Part shown: piece after piece, positions 35,870 through 48,353 of the stretch
Position numbering within the stretch: the stretch's first letter is position 1
Layout of the letters: each line of letters begins with the position of its first letter
NCBI GenBank assembly: GCA_035041965.1
Contig: JAPYMA010003053.1
Coordinates: 310,001 to 374,000 of the forward strand
Length of the DNA: 64,000 bases
Direction: 5' to 3'
Source of the DNA: Anisakis pegreffii
Taxonomy: Eukaryota > Nematoda > Chromadorea > Rhabditida > Anisakidae
The notes under the pieces: generated by a model
Database searches by the model: none
What the model was told of the DNA's origin: nothing
Seen by the model: the letters and a program-made list of their open reading frames with translations, nothing else
Made by a program: the position numbers and the translations under genes

Positions 35870-36480
35870 AATTATGAAGACAGCTATTCCTTCGGGGAGA
35901 CTGAAAAGATCAGGGAATAAAATGATGCATGATAGCAAGAGACTGACTGAAGTGGCAAATGACAATGGAGAGATAATGCATATAACCAGGGTGATCGGTG
36001 GTGAGGCAAGACGTTTCTAAAATATTTTATATCGAAGTAGAATAAATGTCACATTTGAATTAGAGAAACATAATGACGAATCTGTACCATTTCCAGAAGG
36101 AGAAACAGAGCATGCAACATAGCAGACGAAAGCAGGAACTTTGGTACCAATGAACGGCATACCAGAAAAAGCACTGAAACTAGCAGAAGACCTAGTCGTC
36201 CCTCCCCTCGCTGTTCTTTTCAGCAACATCATCAAAGGAACGGCGATCTCAAACGTATTCGGAGACTCAAGAACAGTTCTGTTGTACAATAATGGTGAGC
36301 CAAAAAGTCGAGAAATTACCGACCAATATCGATGCTGCCTGTCACATACAAACTCACGCACTAACACAAGTTATTGAAAAGACCAGGCAATACAAATTTT
36401 TGCTGCATTTGCATTTCATTAAGCTTGAATGAACGCTCCACTGCGCAGAAACAAACGCTGTGTGGATTTCACCCCCGCCG
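35870..36480 (+). mobile_element. Decayed RTE-type LINE reverse transcriptase fragment (upstream of A)
   Basis: A + frame encodes the N-terminal part of a non-LTR reverse transcriptase: GIPEKALKLAEDLVVPPLAV, then FGDSRTVLLYNNGEPKS, which matches the family pattern of a long helix followed by K.VLL.KKGDP. The rest is missing or scrambled. It is homologous to the longer relic at 45,420-47,300. Confidence 0.75.
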
Positions 36481-38316
36481 GCGAAATGTACATTGGTGAG
36501 CTGATTGTGAGTGAATTAATAGTTCAACATTGACTGTAGCTTGACAACATCCTATGCCTGTAGGTTTTTTTTTTGTATGTAGTCAGTTTGAGCGCTTGAC
36601 GAAAGTTATAACTCTGCTGAAAGCAAACTTGGCCAATTTCAGATAAAAAAGAAGTTTTGGATAATGACTTTTCCTCAGTGGAATATCTGATTCATATTTT
36701 CATCACTTGTAAACGCGAGGGATTGCATTCAAGCAATGAGCAAATCATGACCATATTATCATCTATTTTTAACATTTCCATGTTGAATGTGTCATTTTTT
36801 TTCCTGAAATTATCAAACGTCAAATACTGTTTATATTGTCCCGAAATCACAAATGTTTTGTCTGGCAACCATCGCAGCCTCATCATGCTGACGCAGATCA
36901 TTCATATCCTTCCTTTTGCGAACCATTATATTTATAAGAGTTGAATTCGTCTCCGTTATACTGACTGAAATACCACCTAGCCGCCGTTGCATGACACCAC
37001 ATGAGGCCTTTAAATTTGCGGATTGTGTGAAATGAAGTCTGATGACAGCGGTAATCAGAGCAAAATACAGTTATTTCACCAAATTCATCGTGTCCAAATG
37101 GAACTTCAAGAGAAACTCTTCGTGATAGAATGCTCAAAAATATTCCCCATTAACTGTTTTTTTTTGGGGCAGAGTCGAATCTCAATTCACATTGTGAAGC
37201 AGTGCAGATGAGACTGCTGTAAATCCCACGGGCAGTTAAGATATTCCCATGACAAATTTCCATGACCAGTTTCCGTATTTTGGCATTGTCCTTTTGTGGA
37301 GTGCAATGTATTACAGCTCTGCAGCCGTCGGACAAGAAGTTGTTCAGCATCAAATGTTTAAAGATATATTGTGATAGAGTGATGCACTATGATAGTACGA
37401 GGCTGTGGTATTATTGCGAGAGAACGATCATGCTTTGTGGTTATGCTACATGCCATTCGTTCATATTACGTGGAATGACATTTGAGCATATAAAATAAAG
37501 TTTCTCAGCAACGAAAAAATAACGTTTCAATTTCGAATTTTTTGTAATGCAGTTTTCCTTCATTCCAAAATAAATTCATGCTATGCAATCCGAAATTCAA
37601 AGCAAATCTCTCGGTGTTGCATGTTCGCACCACAAAAGAATGAAATGCTTGATGTTTTCTTATGCTGACGCTTGGTAACATTTGAAGGATTCGCCAAAGC
37701 ATTTGAAATGGAATGAGAAATGCTTGAGATGTTGAGTTATAAACTCGCTGAACCTGCAATCATGAACAGTTTAGAGTGAAATATGACATTTACGGGACAT
37801 CCGCTAAGATGAGATCACACTCTAATGACTCTCGGATACGCTGTTCTAATTCGTCCACCATACGAATCAAATTGATCTGTTGTGAAGTGGAGGAAAACAT
37901 TGATCTGCTGACGTTGATACTTAAGGAATGAAAAGAATCAATCGGAGACAAATGCAATCAAATTTTTATTGACGATTAATCTGGGTATAAAGCAGACCAC
38001 ACAAATCGTTTGAAAATGAAGAAATTCTAGTTGTTGAAAGTTTTCCTTAACGAACTGAATATGAAGGCAGAATGGGGCATTAATGGTTGGGAATATTTGA
38101 AAGTGACATTCAAATTACTGAATCGAATGTGGCTGAGAAATGGCTCTTGAAAAGGAATTATTCTTACAGATTATCATTGGATGGTGTCCATTGTTCTCTC
38201 GAAGAATAGCTTACAAATGTCTTAGATTGGTGAACAGGTTGTGGACGTATCAGAGAGTGTCTTTCAACTGTCACTCAAAACTGTCGAACAGACAGTGGAT
38301 TTGAAGGAGTGATCGG
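36481..38316. other. Spacer between genes A and M (duplicated unit flank)
   Basis: No gene recognised. The stretches 36,540-36,960 and 37,020-38,170 are homologous to 46,800-47,230 and 48,880-50,040, and to 57,010-57,440 and 58,770-59,720. They form the non-coding part of the tandem unit. A candidate poly(A) signal for gene M lies at 37,965-37,970 (AATAAA, minus strand). Confidence 0.7.
37965..37970 (-). promoter_or_regulatory. Candidate poly(A) signal for gene M
   Basis: AATAAA on the minus strand, about 350 bp downstream of the gene M stop at 38,317, in the same context as the sites for A and B. Confidence 0.4.
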
Positions 38317-38329
38317 CTACTTGGTTGCC

Positions 38330-41300
38330 TTCGCCGTAGTTGGATAACGATGAGTGGTCACCTGCTTAGCTTTTTTTGTCATTTTTGGAGAGGGAGGAGT
38401 GATCGCCTTCTCAGTTGTCGTTTTCATGATTGAATAACTACGAGTGGTCAATTTCTTAGCTTTTTTTGTCACTTTTGGATGGGGTTGAGTGATCGGCTTC
38501 TTAGTTGTCGCTGTCATGGTTGAATAACTGCGAGTGGTCACCTGCTTAGCTTTTTTTGTCATTTTTGGAGAGGGAGGAGTGATCGCCTTCTCAGTTGTCG
38601 TTGCCATGGTTGAATAACTATGAGTGGTCAACTTCTTAGCTTTTTTTGTCACTTTTGGATGGGGTTGAGTGATCGGCTTCTTAGTTGTCGCTGTCATGGT
38701 TGAATAACTGCGAGTGGTCAACTTCTTAGCTTTTTTTGTCACTTTTGGATGGGGTTGAGTGATCGGCTTCTTAGTTGTCGCTGTCATGGTTGAATAACTG
38801 CGAGTGGTCACCTGCTTAGCTTTTTTGTCATTTTTGGAGAGGGAGGAGTGATCGCCTTCTCAGTTGTCGTTGCCATGGTTGAATAACGATGAGTGGTCAA
38901 CTTCTTAGCTTTTTTGTCACTTTTGGATGGGGTTGAGTGATCGGCTTCTTAGTTGTCGCTGTCATGGTTGAATAACTGCGAGTGGTCACCTGCTTAGCTT
39001 TTTTGTCACTTTTGGATGGGGTTGAGTGACCGGCTTCTTAGTTGTCGCTGTCATGGTTGAATAACTGCGAGTGGTCACCTGCTTAGCTTTTTTGTCATTT
39101 TTGGAGAGGGAGGAGTGATCGCCTTCTCAGTTGTCGTTTTCATGATTGAATAACTACGAGTGGTCAATTTCTTAGCTTTTTTGTCACTTTTGGATGGGGT
39201 TGAGTGATCGGCTTCTTAGTTGTCGCTGTCATGGTTGAATAACTGCGAGTGGTCACCTGCTTAGCTTTTTTGTCATTTTTGGAGAGGGAGGAGTGATCGC
39301 CTTCTCAGTTGTCGTTGCCATGGTTGAATAACTATGAGTGGTCAACTTCTTAGCTTTTTTGTCACTTTTGGATGGGGTTGAGTGATCGGCTTCTTAGTTG
39401 TCGCTGTCATGGTTGAATAACTGCGAGTGGTCACCTGCTTAGCTTTTTTTGTCATTTTTGGAGAGGGAGGAGTGATCGCCTTCTCAGTTGTCGTTGCCAT
39501 GGTTGAATAACGATGAGTGGTCAACTTCTTAGCTTTTTTTGTCACTTTTGGATGGGGTTGAGTGATCGGCTTCTTAGTTGTCGCTGTCATGGTTGAATAA
39601 CTGCGAGTGGTCACCTGCTTAGCTTTTTTGTCACTTTTGGATGGGGTTGAGTGACCGGCTTCTTAGTTGTCGCTGTCATGGTTGAATAACTGCGAGTGGT
39701 CACCTGCTTAGCTTTTTTGTCATTTTTGGAGAGGGAGGAGTGATCGCCTTCTCAGTTGTCGTTTTCATGATTGAATAACTACGAGTGGTCAATTTCTTAG
39801 CTTTTTTTGTCACTTTTGGATGGGGTTGAGTGATCGGCTTCTTAATTGTCGCTGTCATGGTTGAATAACTGCGAGTGGTCACCTGCTTAGCTTTTTTTGT
39901 CACTTTTGGATGGGGTTGAGTGACCGGCTTCTTAGTTGTCGCTGTCATGGTTGAATAACTGCGAGTGGTCACCTGCTTAGCTTTTTTGTCATTTTTGGAG
40001 AGGGAGGAGTGATCGCCTTCTCAGTTGTCGTTTTCATGATTGAATAACTACGAGTGGTCAATTTCTTAGCTTTTTTTGTCACTTTTGGATGGGGTTGAGT
40101 GATCGGCTTCTTAGTTGTCGCTGTCATGGTTGAATAACTGCGAGTGGTCATCTGCTTAGCTTTTTTTGTCATTTCTGGAGAGGGAGGAGTGATCGCCTTC
40201 TCAGTTGTCGTTGCCATGGTTGAATAACTATGAGTGGTCAACTTCATAGCTTTTTTTGTCACTTTTGGATGGGGTTGAGTGATCGGCTTCTTAGTTGTCG
40301 CTGTCATGGTTGAATAACTGCGAGTGGTCACCTGCTTAGCTTTTTTTGTCATTTTTGGAGAGGGAGGAGTGATCGCCTTCTCAGTTGTCGTTGCCATGGT
40401 TGAATAACGATGAGTGGTCAACTTCTTAGCTTTTTTTGTCACTTTTGGACGGGGTTGAGTGATCGGCTTCTTAGTTGTCGCTGTCATGGTTGAATAACTG
40501 CGAGTGGTCACCTGCTTAGCTTTTTTTGTCATTTTTGGATGAGGGAGGAGTGATCGCCTTCTCAGTTGTCGTTGCCATGGTTGAATAACTATGAGTGGTC
40601 AACTTCTTAGCTTTTTTGTCACTTTTGGATGGGGTTGAGTGATCGGCTTCTTAGTTGTCGCTGTCATGGTTGAATAACTGCGAGTGGTCACCTGCTTAGC
40701 TTTTTTGTCATTTTTGGAGAGGGAGGAGTGATCGCCTTCTCAGTTGTCGTTGCCATGGTTGAATAACGATGAGTGGTCAACTTCTTAGCTTTTTTTGTCA
40801 CTTTTGGATGGGGTTGAGTGATCGGCTTCTTAGTTGTCGCTGTCATGGTTGAATAACTGCGAGTGGTCACCTGCTTAGCTTTTTTTGTCACTTTTGGATG
40901 GGGTTGAGTGACCGGCTTCTTAGTTGTCGCTGTCATGGTTGAATAACTGCGAGTGGTCACCTGCTTAGCTTTTTTTGTCATTTTTGGAGAGGGAGGAGTG
41001 ATCGCCTTCTCAGTTGTCGTTTTCATGATTGAATAACTACGAGTGGTCAATTTCTTAGCTTTTTTTGTCACTTTTGGATGGGGTTGAGTGATCGGCTTCT
41101 TAGTTGTCGCTGTCATGGTTGAATAACTGCGAGTGGTCACCTGCTTAGCTTTTTTTGTCATTTTTGGAGAGGGAGGAGTGATCGCCTTCTCAGTTGTCGT
41201 TGCCATGGTTGAATAACGATGAGTGGTCAACTTCTTAGCTTTTTTTGTCACTTTTGGACGGGGTTGAGTGATCGGCTTCTAAGTTGTCGCTGTCATGGTT

Positions 41301-44300
41301 GAATAACTGCGAGTGGTCACCTGCTTAGCTTTTTTTGTCACTTTTGGATGGGGTTGAGTGATCGCCTTCTCAGTTGTCGTTGCCATGGTTGAATAACTAT
41401 GAGTGGTCAACTTCATAGCTTTTTTTGTCACTTTTGGATGGGGTTGAGTGATCGGCTTCTTAGTTGTCGCTGTCATGGTTGAATAACTGCGAGTGGTCAC
41501 CTGCTTAGCTTTTTTTGTCATTTTTGGAGAGGGAGGAGTGATCGCCTTCTCAGTTGTCGTTGCCATGGTTGAATAACGATGAGTGGTCAACTTCTTAGCT
41601 TTTTTTGTCACTTTTGGATGGGGTTGAGTGATCGGCTTCTTAGTTGTCGCTGTCATGGTTGAATAACTGCGAGTGGTCACCTGCTTAGCTTTTTTGTCAT
41701 TTTTGGAGAGGGAGGAGTGATCGCCTTCTCAGTTGTCGTTGCCATGGTTGAATAACGATGAGTGGTCAACTTCTTAGCTTTTTTTGTCACTTTTGGATGG
41801 GGTTGAGTGATCGGCTTCTTAGTTGTCGCTGTCATGGTTGAATAACTGCGAGTGGTCACCTGCTTAGCTTTTTTTGTCATTTTTGGAGAGGGAGGAGTGA
41901 TCGCCTTCTCAGTTGTCGTTGCCATGGTTGAATAACGATGAGTGGTCAACTTCTTAGCTTTTTTTGTCACTTTTGGATGGGGTTGAGTGATCGGCTTCTT
42001 AGTTGTCGCTGTCATGGTTGAATAACTGCGAGTGGTCACCTGCTTAGCTTTTTTGTCATTTTTGGAGAGGGAGGAGTGATCGCCTTCTCAGTTGTCGTTG
42101 CCATGGTTGAATAACGATGAGTGGTCAACTTCTTAGCTTTTTTGTCACTTTTGGATGGGGTTGAGTGATCGGCTTCTTAGTTGTCGCTGTCATGGTTGAA
42201 TAACTGCGAGTGGTCACCTGCTTAGCTTTTTTGTCACTTTTGGATGGGGTTGAGTGACCGGCTTCTTAGTTGTCGCTGTCATGGTTGAATAACTGCGAGT
42301 GGTCACCTGCTTAGCTTTTTTGTCATTTTTGGAGAGGGAGGAGTGATCGCCTTCTCAGTTGTCGTTTTCATGATTGAATAACTACGAGTGGTCAATTTCT
42401 TAGCTTTTTTGTCACTTTTGGATGGGGTTGAGTGATCGGCTTCTTAATTGTCGCTGTCATGGTTGAATAACTGCGAGTGGTCACCTGCTTAGCTTTTTTG
42501 TCACTTTTGGATGGGGTTGAGTGACCGGCTTCTTAGTTGTCGCTGTCATGGTTGAATAACTGCGAGTGGTCACCTGCTTAGCTTTTTTGTCATTTTTGGA
42601 GAGGGAGGAGTGATCGCCTTCTCAGTTGTCGTTTTCATGATTGAATAACTACGAGTGGTCAATTTCTTAGCTTTTTTTGTCACTTTTGGATGGGGTTGAG
42701 TGATCGGCTTCTTACTTGTCGCTGTCATGGTTGAATAACTGCGAGTGGTCACCTGCTTAGCTTTTTTGTCACTTTTGGATGGGGTTGAGTGACCGGCTTC
42801 TTAGTTGTCGCTGTCATGGTTGAATAACTGCGAGTGGTCACCTGCTTAGCTTTTTTGTCATTTTTGGAGAGGGAGGAGTGATCGCCTTCTCAGTTGTCGT
42901 TTTCATGATTGAATAACTACGAGTGGTCAATTTCTTAGCTTTTTTGTCACTTTTGGATGGGGTTGAGTGATCGGCTTCTTAGTTGTCGCTGTCATGGTTG
43001 AATAACTGCGAGTGGTCACCTGCTTAGCTTTTTTGTCACTTTTGGATGGGGTTGAGTGACCGGCTTCTTAGTTGTCGCTGTCATGGTTGAATAACTGCGA
43101 GTGGTCACCTGCTTAGCTTTTTTGTCATTTTTGGAGAGGGAGGAGTGATCGCCTTCTCAGTTGTCGTTGCCATGGTTGAATAACTATGAGTGGTCAACTT
43201 CTTAGCTTTTTTGTCACTTTTGGATGGGGTTGAGTGATCGGCTTCTTAGTTGTCGCTGTCATGGTTGAATAACTGCGAGTGGTCACCTGCTTAGCTTTTT
43301 TGTCACTTTTGGATGGGGTTGAGTGACCGGCTTCTTAGTTGTCGCTGTCATGGTTGAATAACTGCGAGTGGTCACCTGCTTAGCTTTTTTGTCATTTTTG
43401 GAGAGGGAGGAGTGATCGCCTTCTCAGTTGTCGTTTTCATGATTGAATAACTACGAGTGGTCAATTTCTTAGCTTTTTTTGTCACTTTTGGATGGGGTTG
43501 AGTGATCGGCTTCTTAATTGTCGCTGTCATGGTTGAATAACTGCGAGTGGTCACCTGCTTAGCTTTTTTTGTCACTTTTGGATGGGGTTGAGTGACCGGC
43601 TTCTTAGTTGTCGCTGTCATGGTTGAATAACTGCGAGTGGTCACCTGCTTAGCTTTTTTTGTCATTTTTGGAGAGGGAGGAGTGATCGCCTTCTCAGTTG
43701 TCGTTTTCATGATTGAATAACTACGAGTGGTCAATTTCTTAGCTTTTTTTGTCACTTTTGGATGGGGTTGAGTGATCGGCTTCTTACTTGTCGCTGTCAT
43801 GGTTGAATAACTGCGAGTGGTCACCTGCTTAGCTTTTTTGTCACTTTTGGATGGGGTTGAGTGACCGGCTTCTTAGTTGTCGCTGTCATGGTTGAATAAC
43901 TGCGAGTGGTCACCTGCTTAGCTTTTTTTGTCATTTTTGGAGAGGGAGGAGTGATCGCCTTCTCAGTTGTCGTTTTCATGATTGAATAACTACGAGTGGT
44001 CAATTTCTTAGCTTTTTTTGTCACTTTTGGATGGGGTTGAGTGATCGGCTTCTTAATTGTCGCTGTCATGGTTGAATAACTGCGAGTGGTCACCTGCTTA
44101 GCTTTTTTTGTCACTTTTGGATGGGGTTGAGTGATCGGCTGCTTAGTTGTCGCTGTCATGGTTGAATAACTGCGAGTGGTCACCCGCTTAGCTTTTATTG
44201 TCATTTTTGGAGAGGGAGGAGTGATCGCCTTCTCAGTTGTCGTTTTCATGATTGAATAACTACGAGTGGTCAATTTCTTAGCTTTTTTGTCACTTTTGGA

Positions 44301-44820
44301 NNNNNNNNNNNNNNNNNNNNNNNNNNNNNNNNNNNNNNNNNNNNNNNNNNNNNNNNNNNNNNNNNNNNNNNNNNNNNNNNNNNNNNNNNNNNNNNNNNNN
44401 TTTTGGATGGGGTTGAGTGATCGGCTGCTTAGTTGTCGCTGTCATGGTTGAATAACTGCGAGTGGTCACCCGCTTAGCTTTTATTGTCATTTTTGGAGAG
44501 GGAGGAGTGATCGCCTTCTCAGTTGTCGTTGCCATGGTTGAATGACTATGAGTGGTCAACTTCTTAGCTTTTTTTGTCACTTTTGGACGGGGTTGGATGA
44601 TCGGCTTCTTAGTTGTCTTTGCCATGTTTGAGTAACTATGAGTGGTCAACTTCTTAGCTTTTTTGGTCATTTTTGGAGAGGGAGGAGTGATCGGCTTCTC
44701 AGTTGTCTCTGCCATAGTTGGATAACTGTAGGTGGTCAACTTCTTAGTTTTTTTTTGTCTTTAGTGGATAAGGAGGAGTGACCGGTTTCTTAGTTGTCGT
44801 TGCCATAACTGGATAGCGAT
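38330..44820 (-). repeat. 90-bp mucin-type tandem repeat array of gene M
   Basis: Roughly 70 units of 90 bp (30 residues), or 89 bp where one T is missing. Three unit types occur: VTTRSYSTMTATTKKPITQP, LTTHRYSTMATTTEKAITPP, and LTTRSYSIMKTTTEKAITPP, each followed by HPKVTKKAK or SPKMTKKAK. They mostly alternate in dimers (180 bp) with occasional trimers. The units at the gene's 5' end (44,400-44,820) are the most diverged. Confidence 0.95.
44301..44400. other. Assembly gap (100 N)
   Basis: Exactly 100 Ns inside the 90-bp repeat array. Sequence on both sides is repeat, and a segment before the gap recurs after it, so the true array length is unknown. Confidence 0.99.
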
Positions 44821-45329
44821 AAGTGGTCGACCGACTGGTCGTACGCGACAACTCGCCATGTGATCGACGGTATACAATTAGATCATCTCCGTCACAGTCA
44901 TCGTTTCTGCAATAAAAAAATAAAAGAATACTGAACGAGTTCCTGAATAGGACCTACTAGAACTCTTGACGTAGTATACTTTGCTATGAAACCAAACATA
45001 GTTCAATTCCCAGAAATAGTGCCTCGAAAAAAAGGTTCAACATGGGTAGTTCGTCAGAATCTTTTGATGTTCTCCGGATTATAAACTATTAGCGTATAAC
45101 ACACTGCTTTTTGAAAATGGGTTACGGTAGCAGTATGGTTGCAAGCTGTGAAAAATTCGCAAGCAAGCATTTAAGGGACAAAACTGAATATTCGAATATT
45201 CGAATAATGAATGAATACCGCTCACTCGTCAATGATTGTTGAAGCTGCATGCTGCAGAAATATGACCAAAAAGAGGATCCGAATGTCGAACATGTCGGTT
45301 GATCAGATTTTGGTGCTGCTTGCGTCGAG

Positions 45330-45338
45330 CTTTTATTG
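45330..45338 (-). promoter_or_regulatory. TATA-like box of gene M
   Basis: CAATAAAAG on the minus strand, about 37 nt before the ATG at 45,293, in the position of the TATA box of gene A. Confidence 0.45.
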
Positions 45339-45419
45339 GACGATGTTTTGTTTTTTGTTGCTTTTTTAATGTGCAAAACAATAATGAAGAAATTTCACGG
45401 AAGCAGAAGAGTGAGAAGT

Positions 45420-47300
45420 ATGCAAATTATGAAGACAGCTATTCCTTCGGGGAGACTGAAAAGGACGGGGAATGAAATGATGTATGCTAGCGAGAGACTG
45501 ACTGAATTGGCGAATGACAATGGAGAGATAATGCACTTTACAAGGGGAATCGGTGATGGGGCAGTCTGCTTCTAAAATAATTTATGTCGAAGTAGAACAA
45601 ATGTCACATTCGAAATAGAGAAACATAATGACGATTCTGTACCATTTCCGGAGGGAGAAGCAGAACATGCAACATAGCAGATGAAAGCAGGAACTTTGGT
45701 ATCATAGAACGGCATACCAGCAGAAGCACTGAAACTAGCAGAAGACCTTGTCGTCCCTCCTCTCGCCGTCCTCTTCAGCAGCAACATCAAAGAAACGGCG
45801 AGCTCAAACGTATTTGGAGACTCAAAAACAGTCCTTTTATGCAACAATGGCCATCCAAACAAATGAAAACTTATCGACCAGTATTGATGTTGCACGTTAC
45901 GTACAAGTGTTTCATCATGACGACTAAGAACCGAATACAAGCATAACTCAGTGTAGTGCAAGACGACGAATAAGCCGGTTTCAGACCACGATATTCAACA
46001 ATTCATGAAATTCACAAGGGACCAGGAAATAAAATTTCTTACTGCATTTGCGCTTCGTTAACTATATATGAGCATTCGATTACGTGGAAACAATCGCCGT
46101 GTGAATTTCATCACAGTCGGTTTCAGTCCATTATTCCATCATCAAAGTAGCACAGAAAATTTATGAAGAAGCCAATTCGGCCGTACACAGAAAATAAATC
46201 ACAATTTCCTTCAATTCAAAATGAGGGATCCGACAGTGGATACGATTTTGCCGAATTCTATGCCTGCCTGCAAGCAGTATTTGACGGGTTGGACTGGCAG
46301 AATAGGGGTATCAAAATGGTGGTAAAACGTTAAACAATCTCAACTTTGATGATGACATTCTCCTAATTTTCACAACTGCAACTGGATAAAAGCAGTGCTA
46401 AAAGATCTCATCCGAGAAAGTAGCAAGATTAGAATGAAGAACAACGTCATGAAACGAAGATGATAACAAACTGTATAACCGAATCACAGCTTATAATCGA
46501 TGGAAATGTTGTCGAACAAGTCATTTAGTTCATGGTCCTCAGCCAGCTCAGATTACTGAAAAGGTAAGGAAAAGACGCAGTAAAAGGATGGATGTAATCG
46601 CATGAAAATCATTGTATAAATACATGGAATTTTCCACAAATAGCCCTATATGCAAAACGGCTGGCGAAAAATGAATGAGGAGAGCAATGAACAGTGATAA
46701 TCAGTCTGATCTTGGAGAGGCCAAAATGCGAAATGTACATTAATTAGCTGAGTCAATAAATATTTCAACGCTGATTATCGGATGGCAAGATTCTACACAT
46801 GAGAAGATCCTCGACAGTATCTAGTCACTTTATGCGCTTGAAAAAATTGATGACTTTGTTGAAAGCAGTCTTATCGTTAGTCAATTTCAGATCGAAAAAG
46901 AAGTTTTGTGGAATTTGTGAAAAAAAATTTTTTTTGCGAAATTTCCTCAGTGAAATTTCCGATTCATACATTCATCGGATGTGAACGCGGAGTGCATTTA
47001 CAAACCATGACCGTACTCTAGTCTATTTTTAACTATCTTCGCATTATTCCATCTTGAATTACAAATCAGATTACAGTTCTTGAAAAATCATCAAACGTCA
47101 AATACTGTTTACATTGTTCCTAAATCGCAAAAATAACAAAATGTTTTGTCTTGTAGCCATTACAGTCGAACCGTGCTGACGCAAATCGTTTATATCCTTC
47201 GTTGTGTGAAACAATTTTTTGACAGCTTTTGCAAAAAAGCAATTCGTTGTCTATATGAGAAAAGAAAATTTTAAAAGTGCAAGCTGGATGGTTAGGACAT
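45420..47300 (+). mobile_element. Decayed RTE-type LINE (upstream of gene M)
   Basis: Broken frames give, in order, pieces of a non-LTR reverse transcriptase: GIPAEALKLAEDLVVPPLAV, FGDSKTVLLCNNGHPNK, AGFRPRYSTIHEIHK, LDWQNRGIKMV, KDLIRESSKIRMKNN, then TESQLIIDGNVVEQV and near the end WLGHAMTRV. The order and content match RTE-clade elements; the order of these blocks is seen directly and the family match is from memory of the motif pattern. Multiple stops and shifts make it inactive. Confidence 0.8.
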
Positions 47301-47519
47301 GCAATGACGAGGGTCTAAATCAGCATTGAAGTTATAGAGAATTTTTGATTCTCGAAAGTATGAAAAAGCTCTCTTCGCTTTCACGAATTTAAAAATTGGG
47401 TTACCTTCGGTATCTGAAAATTTAGAATTCCCGTTACCCACTGATGCGGTGAGCAGTTCATCATACCTGAGGCTCCTACAGATCTTTTGACCATTGCTAA
47501 ACCATTGAGTGGTACACGA

Positions 47520-48130
47520 ACGTAGGCAAAGTTATGAAGTAGAATTCCTTTGCATTATCCGATTGCGCAGAATCTCTACTTTCAGAATCTCACATATTTT
47601 GCTCAGCAATTATCACTAGATCAGAAGATGCAGCTATTTTCTCAATGATATACGGATTGCCATCTTCGAGCCTACCGTGTCCTCAAGTTTGACCAATAGC
47701 ATATGAATATTTGTACACCATTCCATTCAGCGGAATCTCTGCAATCAGGAAAATATATGTTTTGCCGAGCGATTCTGCTTTCTTGAGGAGATATAGCTAT
47801 TTTTCTAAAGCAATCTCAATTAGCGCAGAACCACTCATTCAATACACATTGTATCACTATAGATCAATGTTATGCACTAATACAGCAATATAGGCGTTAA
47901 AATATTCAAGGTACCAGTACCCTCAGCTTTGTCCGGTAACATATGAATTTCTTTACACCGTTCGATTGCTCAGAGTCTCTACTTCCAGAGATACATATAT
48001 TTTGTCGAGCGATTCTGCTTTTTTAAGTAGATATAGCTGTTTTTCTAAAGCCATCACAATTGGCGCAGAGCCACTCTTTCAAATACATTGTATTACTATA
48101 GATCAATAGTATACATTAAAATAGCACTAA
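47520..48130. repeat. Three diverged tandem copies of a ~180-240-bp element
   Basis: Copies begin near 47,520, 47,700 and 47,940 and share the order: ATATGAAT, then CAGA/GGAATCTCT, then GAGCGATTCTGCTTT, AGATATAGCT and CACTATAGATCAAT. The last two copies are the most alike. The element is non-coding. Confidence 0.7.
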
Positions 48131-48353
48131 AGTAGCACTAAAGTTTGTTTGATTGCGAACTGTCCCACAGAACAACAAATTTTCTTTAGCAAGTTTCCTC
48201 CTGATACCGTTTTAATCATTACATGTCAGTTATGAATACTTGAATTGCTGGGAATGGTACTTAACAAGTTAACCATCGAATTGAGACGTTGAATATAGAG
48301 CATAATATATTATTATCAAGTTTGTACCGTATAAGTTCATCTCTCCCGAATAA

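Larger units (their letters stand above)
38317..45293 (-). pseudogene. Gene M: internally deleted paralogue, signal peptide fused to a giant mucin tract (frame broken)
   Basis: Exon 1 (45226-45293) encodes a signal peptide almost identical to that of genes A and B. Exon 2 begins at 44,906 with NDDCDGDDLIVYRRSHGELS, homologous to the first third of exon 2 in A and B, then passes straight into TTYRYPVMATTTKK mucin sequence and on to a stop at 38,317. The EGF, vWD, C8 and fibrinogen-like modules are absent. The frame is interrupted: a 9-A run near 44,748-44,756 where 8 would keep frame, about 27 of some 62 repeat junctions with six instead of seven T, an extra base near 40,538, and a TAG created by a substitution at 41,281. 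It may be a true pseudogene, or a functional mucin (about 2,200 aa) whose homopolymers are mis-assembled. A 100-bp gap lies inside. Confidence 0.75.

Noticed and set aside
38317..44740. Treating each minus-strand open frame in the 90-bp array as a separate gene
   Set aside because: They are fragments of one repeat tract split by one-base homopolymer changes. None has its own promoter, signal peptide or splice site.
38317..44820. Satellite or CRISPR-like interpretation of the 90-bp array
   Set aside because: Units are contiguous and coding-compatible with no spacers, and the array is joined to a signal-peptide exon. This is a mucin exon in a eukaryote.
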